Part shown: positions 63,552 through 64,000 of the stretch, piece by piece
How the letters are laid out: every line of letters begins with the position of its first letter
Position numbering within the stretch: the stretch's first letter is position 1
NCBI RefSeq assembly: GCF_014805825.1
Contig: NZ_CP061941.1
Span: forward strand, 3,472,001 to 3,536,000
Source of the DNA: Marinomonas algicola
GTDB taxonomy: Bacteria; Pseudomonadota; Gammaproteobacteria; Pseudomonadales; Marinomonadaceae
Reading direction: 5' to 3'
DNA length: 64,000 nucleotides
Notes under the pieces: model-generated
What the model was told of the DNA's origin: nothing
Seen by the model: the letters and a program-made list of their open reading frames with translations, nothing else
Database searches by the model: none
Made by a program: the position numbers and the translations under genes

Positions 63552-64000
63552 ATGATAGCGATTAAAAAACGTGGCTTTTTCCAGTTAATCACCTTTGCTA
63601 CGGGTCTGATTCTTTCTTTGACGACTCTAGCGGCTGAAGATGATGAAACCGAAACACCACCCGCTCAGAGTGCCGCAACCGGTGGTACTCGTGAGGCGAT
63701 TGATCTTGCCAGCCCACAGGCGCAGCGAATTAACGCCTTAATTGCGTCAATTTCAATCAACAGAGCGCATGAAATCGAAACCATTGAATCTCCTAACGAT
63801 GCGTTTTTAGGCCTTTTTCGAGAGTCGACAACAGGAGACCCACAAGGCTGCATACTTTTACTACACGGTAATAATGAACACCCTGATTGGCCACAAGTCA
63901 TCAGCCCCATCCGCAACAGTTTGATTGATAACAGTTGGTGCACCTTATCTATCGAAATACCCGATACCACAAAGCGTTTTGAGCTGCCTTCTTTACCAAA
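63552..64000 (+). CDS. DUF3530 family protein (3' end outside window)
   Basis: An ATG at 63552 opens 149 codons up to the window edge. The first 30 residues look like a signal peptide (GFFQLITFATGLILSLTTLA then AAE). The rest includes GCILLLHGNNEHPDWPQVIS, an alpha/beta-hydrolase-type oxyanion segment, which is typical of DUF3530 proteins. It is therefore probably periplasmic or a lipid-side hydrolase; the catalytic Ser region is beyond the edge. It diverges from rpe with 68 bases between the starts. Confidence 0.85.
   Translation, partial: MIAIKKRGFFQLITFATGLILSLTTLAAEDDETETPPAQSAATGGTREAIDLASPQAQRINALIASISINRAHEIETIESPNDAFLGLFRESTTGDPQGCILLLHGNNEHPDWPQVISPIRNSLIDNSWCTLSIEIPDTTKRFELPSLP

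Noticed and set aside
1..64000. tRNA or rRNA genes
   Set aside because: I found no CCA-ended cloverleaf or rRNA-like stretch when reading the intergenic regions; a tRNAscan run would settle this.

Overview
The window looks like chromosomal DNA of a marine gammaproteobacterium. Gene content, moderate-to-low GC and protein style suggest the Oceanospirillales, most likely Marinomonas or a relative; this is an inference without any database search. Ordinary housekeeping genes flank a large locus for making, decorating and exporting a surface polysaccharide.

Layout. 1-4.1 kb: a partial phosphomannomutase, a sulfotransferase-like gene and an odd hydrolase-like gene. 4.2-6.7 kb: an IS110-family element inserted in a host interspersed repeat, with an IS3-family element nested in its left end. 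6.7-10.2 kb: a beta-CASP nuclease and cysQ, embedded in arrays of a REP-like repeat. 10.2-15.8 kb: cysN/C fusion and cysD (PAPS synthesis), a domesticated IS630-like gene and an SLC13-type transporter. 16-32.4 kb (+ strand): manA, manC, two sulfotransferase-like genes, a three-gene phosphoramidate-type cassette (glutamine kinase-like, amidohydrolase, cytidylyltransferase), gmd, a GDP-hexulose reductase and a very large double glycosyltransferase. 32.4-41.6 kb (- strand): three large glycosyltransferases and a methyltransferase. 42-46.2 kb (- strand): two paralogous RTX/DUF4214 proteins and an unrecognised 421-residue protein. 46.5-56.1 kb (- strand): second manC, a mannosyltransferase-like GT4, Wzm/Wzt ABC exporter, double GT4, second gmd and a frameshifted reductase. 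56.3-64 kb: trpG/pabA, nhaP2, mgtE, an MscS-type channel, gph, rpe and a partial DUF3530 gene.

How it fits together. ManB, ManA and ManC make GDP-mannose; Gmd plus the reductase turn it into a GDP-6-deoxyhexose, probably GDP-D-rhamnose; many GT2 and GT4 domains build a chain that Wzm/Wzt would export. CysD and CysN/C supply PAPS for the sulfotransferase-like proteins, CysQ removes the by-product PAP, and the SLC13 permease may bring in sulfate. The phosphoramidate-type cassette suggests a second, phosphorus-nitrogen decoration like the O-methyl phosphoramidate of Campylobacter capsules.

The two observations I rate highest are (1) that cassette, in which the kinase carries an extra N-terminal nucleotidyltransferase domain, and (2) a bridge RNA of the IS110 element whose target guides can be read directly against the host repeat it sits in, and which is cut in two by the nested IS3 element.
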